Below, piece by piece: positions 20,533 through 31,209 of a stretch of DNA of 64,000 bases. Location: contig CATNEN010000038.1 in the NCBI GenBank assembly GCA_950097015.1, forward strand, positions 6,745,001 through 6,809,000, in the 5' to 3' direction. Origin of the DNA: Macrostomum hystrix. Taxonomy: Eukaryota > Platyhelminthes > Macrostomidae. The notes below the pieces were generated by a model, which worked only from the letters and a program-made list of their open reading frames with translations, did no database searches and was not told the origin of the DNA. How positions within the stretch are numbered: position 1 is the stretch's first letter; each line of letters starts with the position of its first letter. A program made the position numbers and the translations under genes.

Positions 20533-22856
20533 TCAAGCTCCGCGGCCGCAGCAGAGCAGCAGAAGTCTCAGCTGACTGCGTCCCGCCGATCGACTGACGA
20601 CTGACGACTGCAGCTGGCTGCACGCCACCGGGTCTGCTAGCGACGCAACTGAAATTGAAACATTTTTCGTTACATCCTTGATTCTACATACACTAGCAAC
20701 TTGTCGATTTCTAATCAAGTTTGTTTCTGATTAATAATAATAATAATTAATTGTAGGAGGGCTGCGGGCAATGGCACATCATTTGGTGACACTAGACCAT
20801 TTCGCTGACTCCTGAGCACACACGCACACAGATGCCGTACGCAGGCACACGCTCACACAGGTGTGTACATCTGACCTGACTTTCTCATCTTCAGGCAGTG
20901 TTCATTTCACTGTGCCTTGGAAGTTGGCCCTCAAGGGCGTAAATTGAAAGACAAGCCCTTCAAGCCTTCTCTCCGCGGCTGCGCCTCAATTTAATGTGGC
21001 CTCACAGCGGAATCGAGCTCAGGGACCTTAATGCGAGATGCAGACGCGTTAACCGCTCGGCCACACTCACCCCGAAAGACCAATACTATACTGCTGTAGC
21101 TAGCTAACAAAATCGATGTCAAACCACGCCAGCAACACATCAAGGGCCTCCCTCAACTGGGCCGAAGTGAAATTGAATGCCGCCCAGCAGAGCTGGTTGG
21201 CTGCGGCGGCAGAAAAAAAACTTTCTGTACAGGCGGCGTTGCGTGCAGTATGAAAAAGAGCGAGAGAAACTCAGTGAAAGGGCCCCGGTGAATGCTTGAG
21301 CATTGAGTGTCGTAAGTGTTCCGGGCAGCTCTAGGAGCAGTATATTGCTCGTAATATTATAGCTATTTCCGATTTCATTTTCAAAAAGGCACCGGCTTAC
21401 AGACTCCCAGCTTCATCACCGGCCCCTCTGAGCTCATTTATAATCTCCCTATAGGCCTCGCTCTATTGGCGATCTGCCCCTAAGTCGCTATTTATCTGCT
21501 CAAAAGATCGGATTCTGTGCTGCGATTCCTTGGCTAAGAGCGGCAGTTGCTAGAGAAGAGAACAGCAGCTAACGGAAGGAGATATAATGAGCAAAGTTAG
21601 ATGGCCACTTCTAGTGGGATGAAGAGAGTGGGGATGGGGAGAGGAAGGGATGCGGAGAGGAATGGATGGGGAGAGGAATGGATGTTGAGAGGAATGGATG
21701 TTCAGAGGAAGGGATGGGGAGAGGAATGGATGTGGAGAGGAAGGGATGGGGAGAGGAATGGATGTTCAGAGGAAGGGATGGGGAGAGGAAGGGATGTTCA
21801 GAGGAAGGGATGGGGAGAGGAATGGATGTGGAGAGGAAGGGATGTGGAGAGGAATGGATGTTGAGAGGAAGGGATGGGGAGAGGAAGGGATGGGGAGAGG
21901 AAGGGATGGGGAGAGGAAGAGATGGGGAGAGGAAGGGATGGGGAGAGGAAGGGGTGGGGAGAGGAAGGGATGTTGTGAGGAATGGATGGGGAGAGGAATG
22001 GATGTGGAGAGGAATGGATGTGGAGAGGAATGGATGGGGAGAGGAATGGATGGGGAGAGGAAGGGATGTTGAGAGGAATGGATGGGGAGAGGAATGGATG
22101 GGGAGAGAAAGGGAAGCGGAGAGGAATGGATGTGGAGAGGAATGGATGTGGAGAGGAAGGGATGGGGAGAGAAATGGATGTGGAGAGGAAGGGATGGGGA
22201 GAGAAATGGATGTGGAGAGGAAGGGATGGGGAGAGGAATGGATGTGGAGAGGAAGGGATGGGGAGAGAAATGGATGTGGAGAGGAAGGGATGGGGAGAGA
22301 AAGGGATGCGGAGAGGAAGGGATGTGGAGAGGAATGGATGTGGAGAGGAAGGGATGGGGAGAGGAAGGGATGGGGAGAGGAATGGATGTGGAGAGGAAGG
22401 GATGGGGAGAGGAAGGGATGCGGAGAGGAAGGGATGTGGAGAGGTGCTGATGGAGGGAGAATCCTATCTGTGCGCTCAATCCTATCAGAGCTCTGACTCA
22501 CGTGACCGACAGATCTCGCTGGTCTCAACCTCGGCCAGGCGGGCGAGTGGCCTGGCTCCGTTGCCATGCGGCGGCTGCTGCAGGGTCATTAGAGACCACA
22601 GCAGGTCCCCGGCCAGATACCACTGCTCCTCTTCTAGAAAGAAATTGTCATCGTCGATGTAAGGTATTTCAGCTTGCGCACCCTGATGGCGCAGAGCCTT
22701 CACCTTCAAAGGCGTTACAGCGTCAGGATAGAGTCGGTCTAGACTGCCGTAGGAGCCCGCCTGTACAGGACCGTTGGTTGCCGTTCCAAGCAGATTGTTT
22801 TGGTCGCATTGGTTGCCATGGAAACGGGATGCAGACGCCGCATGCTGATTGCCCAT
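20533..22856 (-). CDS. Hypothetical two-exon protein with N-terminal Met-Gly
   Basis: Exon 1, 22856-22502, encodes 118 codons starting MGNQHAASASRFHG and containing an acidic stretch IPYIDDDNFFLEEEQWYL, then LLWSLMTLQQPP. A GTGAGT donor follows at 22501. A phase-compatible exon, 20648-20533, with acceptor TTTCAATTTCAG, would add LASLADPVACSQLQSS and end with a Cys-rich LLLLCCGRGA and TGA, giving 156 residues. The Met-Gly start could be myristoylated, but the MGNQ context alone is weak evidence. I do not recognise the family. Exon 1 is well supported by composition and by its donor. The second exon is tentative, because the 1.85-kb intron holds a minisatellite and a SINE and could hide other exons. 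Confidence 0.5.
20745..21072 (-). mobile_element. tRNA-derived SINE, family 1
   Basis: Read on the minus strand: a Leu/Ser-type tRNA-like head (GTGTGGCCGAGCGGTTAACG near 21068, B box GAGCTCGATTCCGC), a body with CCAACTTCCAAGGCACAG and GTGTGAGCGTGTGCC, and a tail CTGCAGCC-like plus CTCCTACAATTAATTATTATT. It matches the plus-strand copy at 29560-29911 along its whole length, in inverse orientation. Confidence 0.85.
21073..21625. other. Intron sequence without a recognised feature
   Basis: Lies between the SINE and the 16-bp array. A CAG-like acceptor and a short GC-rich open stretch near 21125-21235 on the minus strand could be an exon, but it cannot be confirmed. Confidence 0.3.
21626..22446. 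repeat. 16-bp minisatellite, about 51 copies
   Basis: Unit GAGAGGAAGGGATGGG with GAATGG, GATGTT and GATGCG variants. It starts about 55 nt downstream of the donor of exon 1 of the minus-strand gene and lies wholly in its intron. Purine-rich on plus, pyrimidine-rich (CCCATCCCTTCCTCTC) on the sense strand. Confidence 0.95.
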
Positions 22857-23564
22857 GGCTGCAGAATTAGGACTGCCGGGGGGATTACGCTAACAGCCAA
22901 GCCACGACTGCCTATGAAGTCCAGACAGACTGGGAACTAGAAGGCATTGGCTGACATGCTCGCTGTGGACGAGGCTTTTGAGTGTACACCGCTGCTCACC
23001 CAGCTGTGCACCCCCTTAAGTTCATTCTCACTCGCCCACTCAGCCGAGCAGCCATTTGGTGGCGGTCTGCTTAAAAAACAAGCATTTTTGGGATTCTCAA
23101 CTTTCTTGTCCGAAAACAGCTCCAACAGATCGCATCTCACACCACCTGAGAAGTGCTCAAACAATTTAAGGGTCCGATGCCTCTATCACTCCTTCGTACT
23201 CTCTCTACCTAGTCCTCCTTTATCTAGTAGGTGTTGATCGATCGGACATGAAGATAAAGGTGAGCCCAGCTTCGCCTATTGGCGCTCGCTGGGGTGAAAA
23301 TGTTTGATGAGCCAACCAACCCCAACTCGCGTATGGCTGAATCCGTGAGCATACTATGGACTCAATCGTTTGCCACCAATCTCGCGTACTAGTAAAGGGC
23401 AAGCAATTTCTAGTCGTTGAAATTGTTTGAGTCAGATGATTAATGACTCAGTTGATGTGACAACGCTGTGATGCCTAGAATAACCCCGCTTTATTACGAG
23501 CATAATTACAGTAGTATAGAGCACCAAAATTCTGAAAACATTCCCTACCAACTATCCATGAAAA
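22857..23564. other. Interval between a minus-strand gene and an array
   Basis: 5' flank of the Met-Gly gene. A short plus-strand open frame at 22947-23237 shows no recognised domain and is not called. No RNA gene or mobile element seen. Confidence 0.4.
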
Positions 23565-24495
23565 TAACTCTTACCTGTCTCATATTCACTGTCACCTGTC
23601 TGATCTTCACTGTCCCCAGTCTGATCTTCACTTTAAACTGTCTGATCTTCACTGTCACCTGTCTGATCTTCACTTTAAACTGTCTGATCTTCACATTAAA
23701 CTGTCTGATCTTCACTGTCACCTGTCTGATCTTCACTGTCACCTGTCTGATCTTCACTTTAAACTGTCTGATCTTCACTGTCACCTGTCTGATCTTCACT
23801 TTAAACTGTCTGATCTTCACTTTAGCCTGTCTGATCTTCCCTTTAACCTGTCTGATCTTCACTTTAAACTGTCTGATCTTCACTCTAGCCTGTCTGATCT
23901 TCACTTTAAACTGTCTGCTCTTCACTCTAGCCTGTCTGATCTTCACTCTAGACTGTCTGATCTTCACTTTAGCCTGTCTGATCTTCACTTTAACCTGTCT
24001 GATCTTCACTTTAAACTGTCTGATCTTCACTGTCACCTGTCTGATATTCACTTTAACCTGTCTGATCTTCACTTTAAACTGTCTGATCTTCACTCTAGCC
24101 TGTCTGATCTTCACTTTAAACTGTCTGATCTTCACTTTAGCCTGTCTGATCTTCACTGTCACCTGTCTGATCTTCACTTTAACCTGTCTGATCTTCACTT
24201 TAAACTGTCTGATCTTCACTCTAGCCTGTCTGATCTTCACTCTAGACTGTCTGATCTTCACTTTAGCCTGTCTGATCTTCACTTTAAACTGTCTGATCTT
24301 CACTGATCTAGCCTGTCTGATCTTCACTGTCACCTGTCTGATCTTCACTTTAACCTGTCTGATCTTCACTTTAAACTGTCTGATCTTCACTCTAGCCTGT
24401 CTGATCTTCACTCTAGCCTGTCTGATCTTCACTTTAAACTGTCTGATCTTCACTTTAGCCTGTCTGATCTTCACTTTAAACTCTCTGATCTTTAC
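23565..24495. repeat. 21-bp minisatellite, about 44 copies, open on both strands
   Basis: A constant core TCTGATCTTCACT alternates with variable six- to seven-base segments (TTAAACTG, TAGCCTG, GTCACCTG). Because the period is divisible by three and the unit lacks stops, frames of more than 330 codons run through on both strands. The constant core and the replaced variable segment do not show third-codon-position variation, which argues against coding. On the minus strand the last unit ends in CAGGTAAGAG, a good 5' splice-site match. Confidence 0.95.
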
Positions 24496-24975
24496 TATCC
24501 CTTGTCTACTTTTTACTCTCAGCTCTGTATTCAGTAGAGCATATTTACAGCTGTTTAACACACATTATGCGCAAAATAGCTAAGTTGGCTGCACACTCGT
24601 AACTACCGTATTCACTTGACTTTTAGCTACAGGTAATGCTAAAAATAAACCTTACTTATTGGCGTGACAGAGCCCAACCCAATCGAAGCACGTACATTGG
24701 ATCTAAATTTAGAATATTTTCCAAATGTGCCACATAAATAATATTTCTGGCCCATTAGCCATGCTTTTTTATTAGAAAATGACGATCGGATCCCCAGGCA
24801 AAGAAAACAACTAGAAATATTTTGTTACTTTTGGCTCTGATGCCATACGTTAGTTTCTAAAATCAGTTTCCCCAGCTTATTTATTGTAAATCTGGTTAAT
24901 CTGTTTAAAGATCATAGCTACTCAGCCAGACGGGGTACCTGAGACAGTTTTTGTCATCTTTCAAATCGAGTCAAG
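24496..24975. other. 5' flank of the intronless membrane protein gene
   Basis: AT-rich sequence between the 21-bp array and the ATG at 24976. No exon recognised. It should contain the promoter and 5' UTR. Confidence 0.4.
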
Positions 24976-25521
24976 ATGAAGACCAACACGGTGGCAGAAC
25001 TGCTGCTGCACCAAGCCCTGCTTCTGCTCAGCGTCTGCTGCTTCAGCGTCGAACTCTTGTTGAGCAGCTTCTTCGATGGACTGAGCTCCGAATACAGCAG
25101 ATACCTGGGCTATATCTGCCCGGTGAGCAGTGTCCTGCTCAGCCTTCTGTGCCTAGCTGTTACCGGCGCGATGCATTTGTCCTGGAGACCGACCAAGGAC
25201 TTCTTCTTCGTCCGAGTTCTGCTGGCGTTAGTTTTACATGCCTGTGCCATCTGCTATCTGGCCCTGACGGTTCTGATTGTCCGGGGCCTGCCTCACATCC
25301 TAGCGGTGGCAGCCGACGCCACTGCCGCTGAAGTGACCAGTGTCCGGCTGGGCATCAACCTGTGGATTGGTGAGGCCGTTGTCAGCGGAGCATCCGCGGT
25401 AGTCTCTGCGGCTTTGTCGTTTCTTAGCTTGGGCCGGCTGGTAATAGCAAGAAAGCAACCCAAAGCTGAGCTGGAGTCCACAATACAGCATTTTTGTGAT
25501 GATAAATGTTGTACTCTATGA
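24976..25521 (+). CDS. Intronless four-helix membrane protein, 181 aa
   Basis: A single exon opens with MKTNTVAELLLHQALLLLSV and stops at TGA 25519-25521. Four hydrophobic segments are visible, about residues 9-32, 45-68, 75-104 and 125-158, with short loops and an 18-20-residue polar tail ending DDKCCTL. That layout resembles small tetraspan proteins, but the Cys-Cys-Gly of tetraspanins and the GLW motif of claudins are absent, so no family is assigned. GC content and codon use stand out from the AT-rich flanks, which supports coding. A polyadenylation signal AAATAAAA lies near 25705, about 190 nt past the stop. The preceding base context (CAAGATG) is acceptable for initiation and no earlier in-frame ATG gives a better start. 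Confidence 0.75.
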   Translation: MKTNTVAELLLHQALLLLSVCCFSVELLLSSFFDGLSSEYSRYLGYICPVSSVLLSLLCLAVTGAMHLSWRPTKDFFFVRVLLALVLHACAICYLALTVLIVRGLPHILAVAADATAAEVTSVRLGINLWIGEAVVSGASAVVSAALSFLSLGRLVIARKQPKAELESTIQHFCDDKCCTL

Positions 25522-26033
25522 TTTATTACCCAATTTTACAACTCAAAACTTGATTTCTAAGCAGACTGTGCATATTTTTGTACAAAATAGCCAAATACTT
25601 GATGACATCAACTATCCTGCCTCACCCGATTGCTTCGGGTTTACCTGTCAAATGTTTCAATTTAGCGCTAACTAGCTCAAACGTAATGAGCTGCAATATT
25701 TTGCAAATAAAAAAATAATGCAATAACCTCAGAACTTCGACTTCAACTTCGACTTCGACTTCACGAATTACAAATTCGACTAGCGTTTAGCATTACCTAA
25801 CCAATCAAGGGTGCAAGCGAAATGTAATTACTCACAAAATTCGAACAAACGCAATATTACTAATCGTAATATATAGACTCATTTGCACTCTGAAACTGTC
25901 CGAAAATGAAACTGTCTATGGCCAAAACATGGCCTTATTACGAGCTCCCCTGCGTTTCCTTTTTGTGAGAGGCGCCCTATGCTGTGTTACCGCTAATTTG
26001 CCTTGGGTCGCACAAGAATCCGCAAAATAGATC
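25522..26033. other. Intergenic spacer between two plus-strand genes
   Basis: Contains the probable poly(A) signal near 25705, a short CTTCGACTTCAACTTCGA run near 25735-25765, and the 5' flank of the next gene. Nothing else recognised. Confidence 0.4.
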
Positions 26034-27530
26034 ATGGACGGAAACGGGCCCAGCTTTGACTTTTTGCCAGAATGCGACGACTTGGACGCTGTGAGTCACA
26101 GCAATCAGAGCAACAATGCAGACATTAAGAAGAAGTACCTTGTTTACATGGAACTACCGAAAGTTCTGGTAAGCGAGATATATCGGTTGTGATTGTGATT
26201 ATGGCTTTGTTACTAAAAGTATAATTCTAGTACTAGAAAAGTACTAGCAGTAGACAGTCAGTTTTTTGTCAATTTGAGATATAAGCCACAGTTTCTCTAC
26301 TTAGCCAGTAGTCGCGTTACGAAATCATCATTAACTACACAAAACGCGAAACTCATTCAGATTGGCGACTACAAAAAGTCAAGCTGCGTCTCTGGCAATT
26401 TGATTCGATTTCACTTTTTGCTTCGCATGCCTAGCGATGAGGAAAACACTGTGCTGTGCCTGCTGCCCATCAAATTCTACAAAGTCCCCGTTGTCAACAT
26501 CGCCGTCATTCATCGGCCATTCCTCGAAGACGACTCCGCTAAAGGACCAATTCCGAAGAGTCCAGATGTTCACAGCCCGCTGATCAAATATCAGGACGAG
26601 GACGTGGAGAATAACAAACTTCCAAAAAATCTAAGTCTCCAAGAAGTTAGTAAAAGCATTGGCACCGATAACTTAGAGGCATCTGGCTCAAGCGAAGATA
26701 GTTACCAGCAAAAAAATATTAAAAACAGCCAAGTGAGTCTCAAAAACCCTCACCAAGAACAAATCGATCAGGGTCGAAGCAGCCAAGAGAGAGAGAGAGA
26801 TCATCAAGAGCAAAGCGGGCAGGAACAAATTAGCCAATCAGACATCGATAAAGCTCAGATAAAAAGCGAACAGAGCGACCAGAGACGACCCAGCCACTCA
26901 AGTCGGGATAGCGATGAACAGAAGCCATCTAGCGAGACCGGCTTGAAGTCCCCTTCTCCAAGGAAGAGTTCTGCGACCTTTTTAGAGGTTGGAACACAGA
27001 GCATCCGAAACGACTTGTCGGCTGGCATCCTATCCGATGACGTGACCACAGCTCAAACAGTTAACACTGACCGCCCGAAACAAAGGCAGCCGAAAAAGTA
27101 CTTTGTCTACTGCGAGCTTCCCAAGGTCCTTCTCAACGACTATCGCAAGTCCAGTGTCGTCTGTTCTGAAATAATTCACACCCACTTCCTGATTAAGATT
27201 GCACGTGACGAGGACAATGAACAGCCGGTTCTGCGCCCAATAAAACGGTACCATCGTCCGAGGGTGAACTTTGCCGTGATTCATAAATCGCTGCTTGTAG
27301 ACGACGAGGCTATTGGACCAATCCCGCGCAGTCTGAATACCCGATCACCCATGGTTCGAAAGGACAAGTCCATAGATGAAGATGATGCTATGATGCACGC
27401 CACCATGGGCTTCTGCTATGGTCGACTGCCGCGGTCCAAATACGAGCTCACCACGCATTGGTCGCTAGTGAGGGACGATAGCGGTGGATCGCTGCGACCT
27501 GAGCTAGTGCTCAGTAAAGCCGAGGCTTAG
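26034..27530 (+). CDS. Hypothetical protein with an internally duplicated novel domain, 434 aa
   Basis: Exon 1, 26034-26168 (MDGNGPSFDFLPECDD...), joins at phase 0 through a GTAAGC donor and a TTCAG acceptor to exon 2, 26361-27530 (stop TAG). An approximately 80-residue module occurs twice: about residues 31-115 and 289-370. Shared positions include KKYxVYxELPKVL, DYxKSS, HFLxxxxxDE, PIKxY, VNxAVIH and GPIPxS. The copies are separated by a polar, Gln/Ser/Glu-rich linker of about 170 residues that looks disordered. The C-terminus has ATMGFCYGRLPRSKYEL. The intron splits the first module right after KVL, while the second module has no intron. I do not recognise the domain, and the composition suggests a soluble, possibly nuclear protein. 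Poly(A) signals AAATAAATAAA lie near 27865. Confidence 0.75.
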
Positions 27531-28128
27531 ATGCATTTGAATTATTTTTTATATTACTTCTTTTGTGTCCAAAATAATGGACTGACCGTTGAGCTTCAAG
27601 TACGGCTTTCAGTTTTTTTCAATTGTCATTTCGACAAAGCAAATGGCACCCCTGCAGTGCCAACTTTCGCTTTCATGCGCGAGTGAGCATTTTTTTAACC
27701 GGAATTTTCCGCCTAAATTAAACAGGATTTTTGTTGCCACCAGTTATGCTTGCACAGTCAGTGACGTGTTTCTAACGAACATGAAAGACAATAGATTTTT
27801 TGTTTCATTCGAGCCAAATACGAGCTAGGCTCATTTAAGAAAGCGAAGTTCGGACCCAACGCCTAAATAAATAAAAAACCAGCAACGAATTGCCAGGAAA
27901 AAAGTATTTCAGAAACTGTGCTGGGCAGTTTATTTCTACTAGATAGTCATGACTGAGTCAATGATTCTGCACTCTGGCGCATTGTTGAAGTGCCCAATTC
28001 CAGATGGTCATTGTCGCGGTCTTTACAGCTGTTCACAGTCTGAAAACGTGCAATGCGAGAGAGATGCTAAGGAATCGGAAATTAACAGTTAACACAGTTA
28101 TAACTGCTCTAACACATTCAAATGCGTC
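27531..28128. other. 3' flanks of two convergent genes
   Basis: Holds the 3' UTR and overlapping AATAAA signals of the duplicated-domain gene near 27865. A short open frame at 27589-27828 has no recognised domain and is not called. Confidence 0.4.
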
Positions 28129-28410
28129 TCACCGCCAGACATATTTTACTTCTGGCTCAGCGGCGCGTCGCTCAATATTTCGGAAACGCTTTAGCAGCAT
28201 CTCCTGAGCGATGCCAGCTTCCGGCGCAGCCTCATCCGGGTCCTGATAAGCAGACTCGCGGCGCTTCAGGGTGAACATGCTGCTCCAGCTGGGGTTCTCG
28301 TCGCCAGCAGGGACGGCTGCAACGAACGCGGCGTCCCTGGCAACGGGACTGCCGACAAGCAGCAGGGCAGTCGCCAGCAGGAAGAGCAGGGCAATGGAAC
28401 CGCCTGGCAT
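28129..28410 (-). CDS. Small secreted protein, possible neuropeptide or prohormone precursor
   Basis: 93 codons starting MPGGSIALLFLLATALLLVG, a clear signal peptide with likely cleavage near residue 24-28. The mature part contains basic cleavage sites: LKRRES near residue 50, LLKRFR near 74 and ERRAAE near 82. Processing would release acidic ESAYQDPDEAAPEAG-type and AAEPEVKYVWR peptides. No Gly-Lys-Arg amidation signal is seen, and the peptides match no family I know. The frame ends TGGCGGTGA, and the same bases form a GTGAGA splice donor at the seventh base, so the protein may continue in a further exon. Alternatives are a short secreted effector or the first exon of a larger secreted protein. 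Confidence 0.5.
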   Translation of the reverse strand: MPGGSIALLFLLATALLLVGSPVARDAAFVAAVPAGDENPSWSSMFTLKRRESAYQDPDEAAPEAGIAQEMLLKRFRNIERRAAEPEVKYVWR

Positions 28411-29407
28411 GATGCTCTGCTTGCGGCGGTTTAGAAAACATTTTAATGTTTAGCAATAATTATTATTATTATTATTAATTATGTTTAGCAAGCTTTCAGC
28501 CTACTGAAAGTAGCAAAATCTTGGACTGTTGCTTATTTACCAAAGTCGTTGATTCAATTCTAAACAATTGAACTAAATCAAAATTGCTTACTTGGCATTT
28601 ATTTGCAAGAAAGTCAGTGAGCATAAATACCATTAAATTCTGTCAACTAACTTTTCTATTCACCCTTCCAACTGGAACTGGGCATGATTTTCGATCGATT
28701 TAACTGATTAATAATTAAAGTAACATTGAAAAACTCACCAACGCACAGATAGGTAAGGCTTGGGTTTCTATGAATGAACTCTTGATTTCCAGCAAACCTA
28801 GGTTAGGCAGGTACCAGTTGATTCCAAGATCGTCGCTAGAGTCCGCAACGCGACATTAAATAGTCCAGCTTGGGCGAGGCACAGTGCCCGACCATTGGCT
28901 GTCAAGGCGAAGGCAAATTGATCTTTTGTTGCTCAATATTTCAGCCTGCCAGCACCTCTGGCTCGAAGTCAACTGTCGCCCAACCCCACCTAAAAACTGA
29001 CAATTCGGCTCCACAAAAATGTTGCATCTCCCCAGGGAATCGTGTCGGTTGAGTTGCCCTTGCGAAATTGCAAATTTTTTGCTTTTCCACTATGTGCGGT
29101 CTGCATAATTAATATATCGCCTGTGAGCTGTTGTGCCTTTGAGCATACGTGCTCAGACTTTCCAAAAGAGGGACAGGAGAGTGAAAGCGGGTACATTTAA
29201 ATATGCAGACTATGATCCGGCTGAATGTTCCAAGCAAATGCAGCGCATAATCAAGGGCTGGATTGAGTCAGGACCCTGAAACAGCAGTTCCAGCCGCTAA
29301 TAAGGTTCCTATGTGGATAAAAGTCTAACAAAAAAGCGAAAAAGGCTGTAATCTGTCGGCTGAGCTGAGTGTGCAGTTCTAGACGAAATTTCCAGGCAAG
29401 TTTTGTG
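28411..29407. other. Intergenic interval
   Basis: Upstream of the secreted protein, with an (ATT)n run at 28457-28482. Such runs are SINE tails elsewhere in this window, but no SINE body is evident here. No exon recognised. Confidence 0.4.
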
Positions 29408-29558
29408 TGTTTTTGGGACGCAGTTGAAGAGGCAACTCGTAACAAAAGGTCCTAAAACCGATTCCGCGCTGGCATCATGTACACACCTGTGTGAGGGTGT
29501 CTGCGTACTTATCTGTGCGTTGTCGATGAGATTTGAAGCGGCCAGCAGAATGGGCAGA
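29408..29558 (+). mobile_element. Truncated older SINE family 1 copy
   Basis: Its stretches GACGCAGTTGAAGAGG and TACACACCTGTGTGAGGG correspond in order to GGCGCAGCCGCAGAGG and TACACACATGTGTGAGCG of the intact copy that follows at 29560. The copy lacks its tRNA head and is directly abutted by the younger insertion. Confidence 0.6.
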
Positions 29559-29559
29559 A

Positions 29560-29911
29560 TTGGTCCGGTGGCAGAGCGGTTAACTCGTTTGCCTCTCGCA
29601 CCAAGGTCCCTGAGTTCGATTCCACGGCGAGGCCACATTCATTTGGGGCGCAGCCGCAGAGGCTTGTCGCGCAATTTTTCGCTCTTGAGGGCCAACCTCC
29701 AAGGCACAGTGAAGTGTACACTGCCTGACGATGAGAAAGTTAGCGCAGATGTACACACATGTGTGAGCGTATGCCTGCATACAGTATCTGTGGGCGTGTG
29801 TGCTCAGGAGTCAGTGAAATGGGCATAATTGCCTCCTCGCTGGCTGCGGGTCCAGTGTTACCGAATGACGTGTCATTGCCTGCAGCCCTCCTGCAATTAT
29901 TATTATTACTC
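29560..29911 (+). mobile_element. tRNA-derived SINE, family 1, full-length copy
   Basis: Head: A box GGTGGCAGAGCGGTTAACTC and B box GAGTTCGATTCCACGGC, spaced as in a Leu/Ser-type tRNA. The body contains GGGCGCAGCCGCAGAGG, CCAACCTCCAAGGCACAG and GTGTGAGCGTATGCC. The 3' end is GCAGCCCTCCTGCAATT followed by (ATT)n. The copy at 20745-21072 is the same element inverted. The tRNA part is an RNA polymerase III promoter, not a functional tRNA. Confidence 0.85.
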
Positions 29912-31209
29912 GTATTCACAGACTGTCGTAAAAACCTTGTCGTTTTTGCCAAAAATAGACATAAAAATGGCACCAATTCAATTTCGCCAAACATTTTGGG
30001 CAAAAGCCGTATTGTGTGACTTTTTGCTGATTTCACAGTTTTTATTAGCTTAATGTATAATATAATTTATATTTTACTCGTACATTTGCCTTTTTTTACT
30101 TTTAATTCTTAACTGTAAGTGCAGGTTGGGCAGTAATTTTACAGCATTTTAAAGAATTTCAAGCCTGGAAAAATCGAAAGTGTCTCACTACACTTCTATA
30201 GTGTTCTGATGGCACCAAAAACTACAAAAAATGTTTCAACTGCAATAATTATCAGTAATTCCCAAACTTAGCTCCTAATCATATCAACCTCGTGAGCTTC
30301 CCGGTAGCAACAATTCTAGTTTCTTTCCCGAATTCGAGGCTCACAATGGCACTGCCGCTTCAACAGCAACAGACAGCCAATTAACAAGTTTAAATTGGCG
30401 CCAACGCATCAACTGGGCCGTGCCTCTGCTCCGTGCATGGAATAACAAAATATTCACTCTAAATTCTCATCGATTCTACATCTCCGTTCTAACCACACTG
30501 TCGCGCATGCACTCAAATTGAATTCTCACAGATAGAATGAACGCGTGGGGTCCCAGACGCGCAGACAATGGCTGTTGATGTTGCAACAATCCAAATTTTA
30601 GCCCACGGCAAAGACGGCTCCCAATTTTCCTAAGTACGAAGGCGGGCGTAATTAAGGCTACTTCAAGAAGCCAGCAATGAGGGAAGAAGCCAAGAAAACT
30701 GCAGTTTGCACAGCAGCAGCAGCAGCAGCAGCGTCTAGGTCGATTCTCTAAACCATTTCATGAATTGGAGTGGAGAAGCCGGTAGTTTTTTAACGATGGG
30801 GATTGGCGACACCCCATCCGCGACTGCTCGACGAAAACAGGGGGTTAGCTACATCTGTTATTGGCTCCGGTTGCCATAGCAACAAAAATGGCAGGTAGAT
30901 CTTGCCAGCTTAATGCCGCTCTAGTGGCTGGGCAAGAAAGGAAGGAAAGCAGAAACTTGGTACCTGTAGGCGCCACCCACCTGTTCAAACTGGACAGAAA
31001 ACCTGACAGAATTTGAAGAGCGGGTGGGAGAGAGAAGGGAGACAAGGGGCGGTTGAAATGAGGAAGGAAGGGGAGAATATGAGGAGCGATGGGGCCGCCA
31101 GCGTCAGATGGGTCCACCGGAGCTGTAGCTGTTCTCCTGCGCTAATTAGCAGGCATTCCATTCTAAACACTCAGCGACTAAACTCCGGGCAGCAAAGCAG
31201 CACCGCAAC
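29912..31209. other. 5' flank of the TRAF gene
   Basis: No exon recognised. A (CAG)n run of about seven triplets lies at 30712-30733. A CAAACTGGACAGAAAACC stretch and a purine-rich tract at 31015-31090 precede the start codon. The promoter is presumably here, but no element is diagnostic. Confidence 0.4.

Noticed and set aside
21666-22496. Gly/Arg/Glu-rich plus-strand and Pro/Ser-rich minus-strand frames
   Set aside because: Both are the 16-bp array in an intron.
29562-29636. Possible functional tRNA-Leu or tRNA-Ser gene
   Set aside because: The A and B boxes are present, but the sequence continues into a SINE body repeated elsewhere, and no complete cloverleaf or terminator follows.
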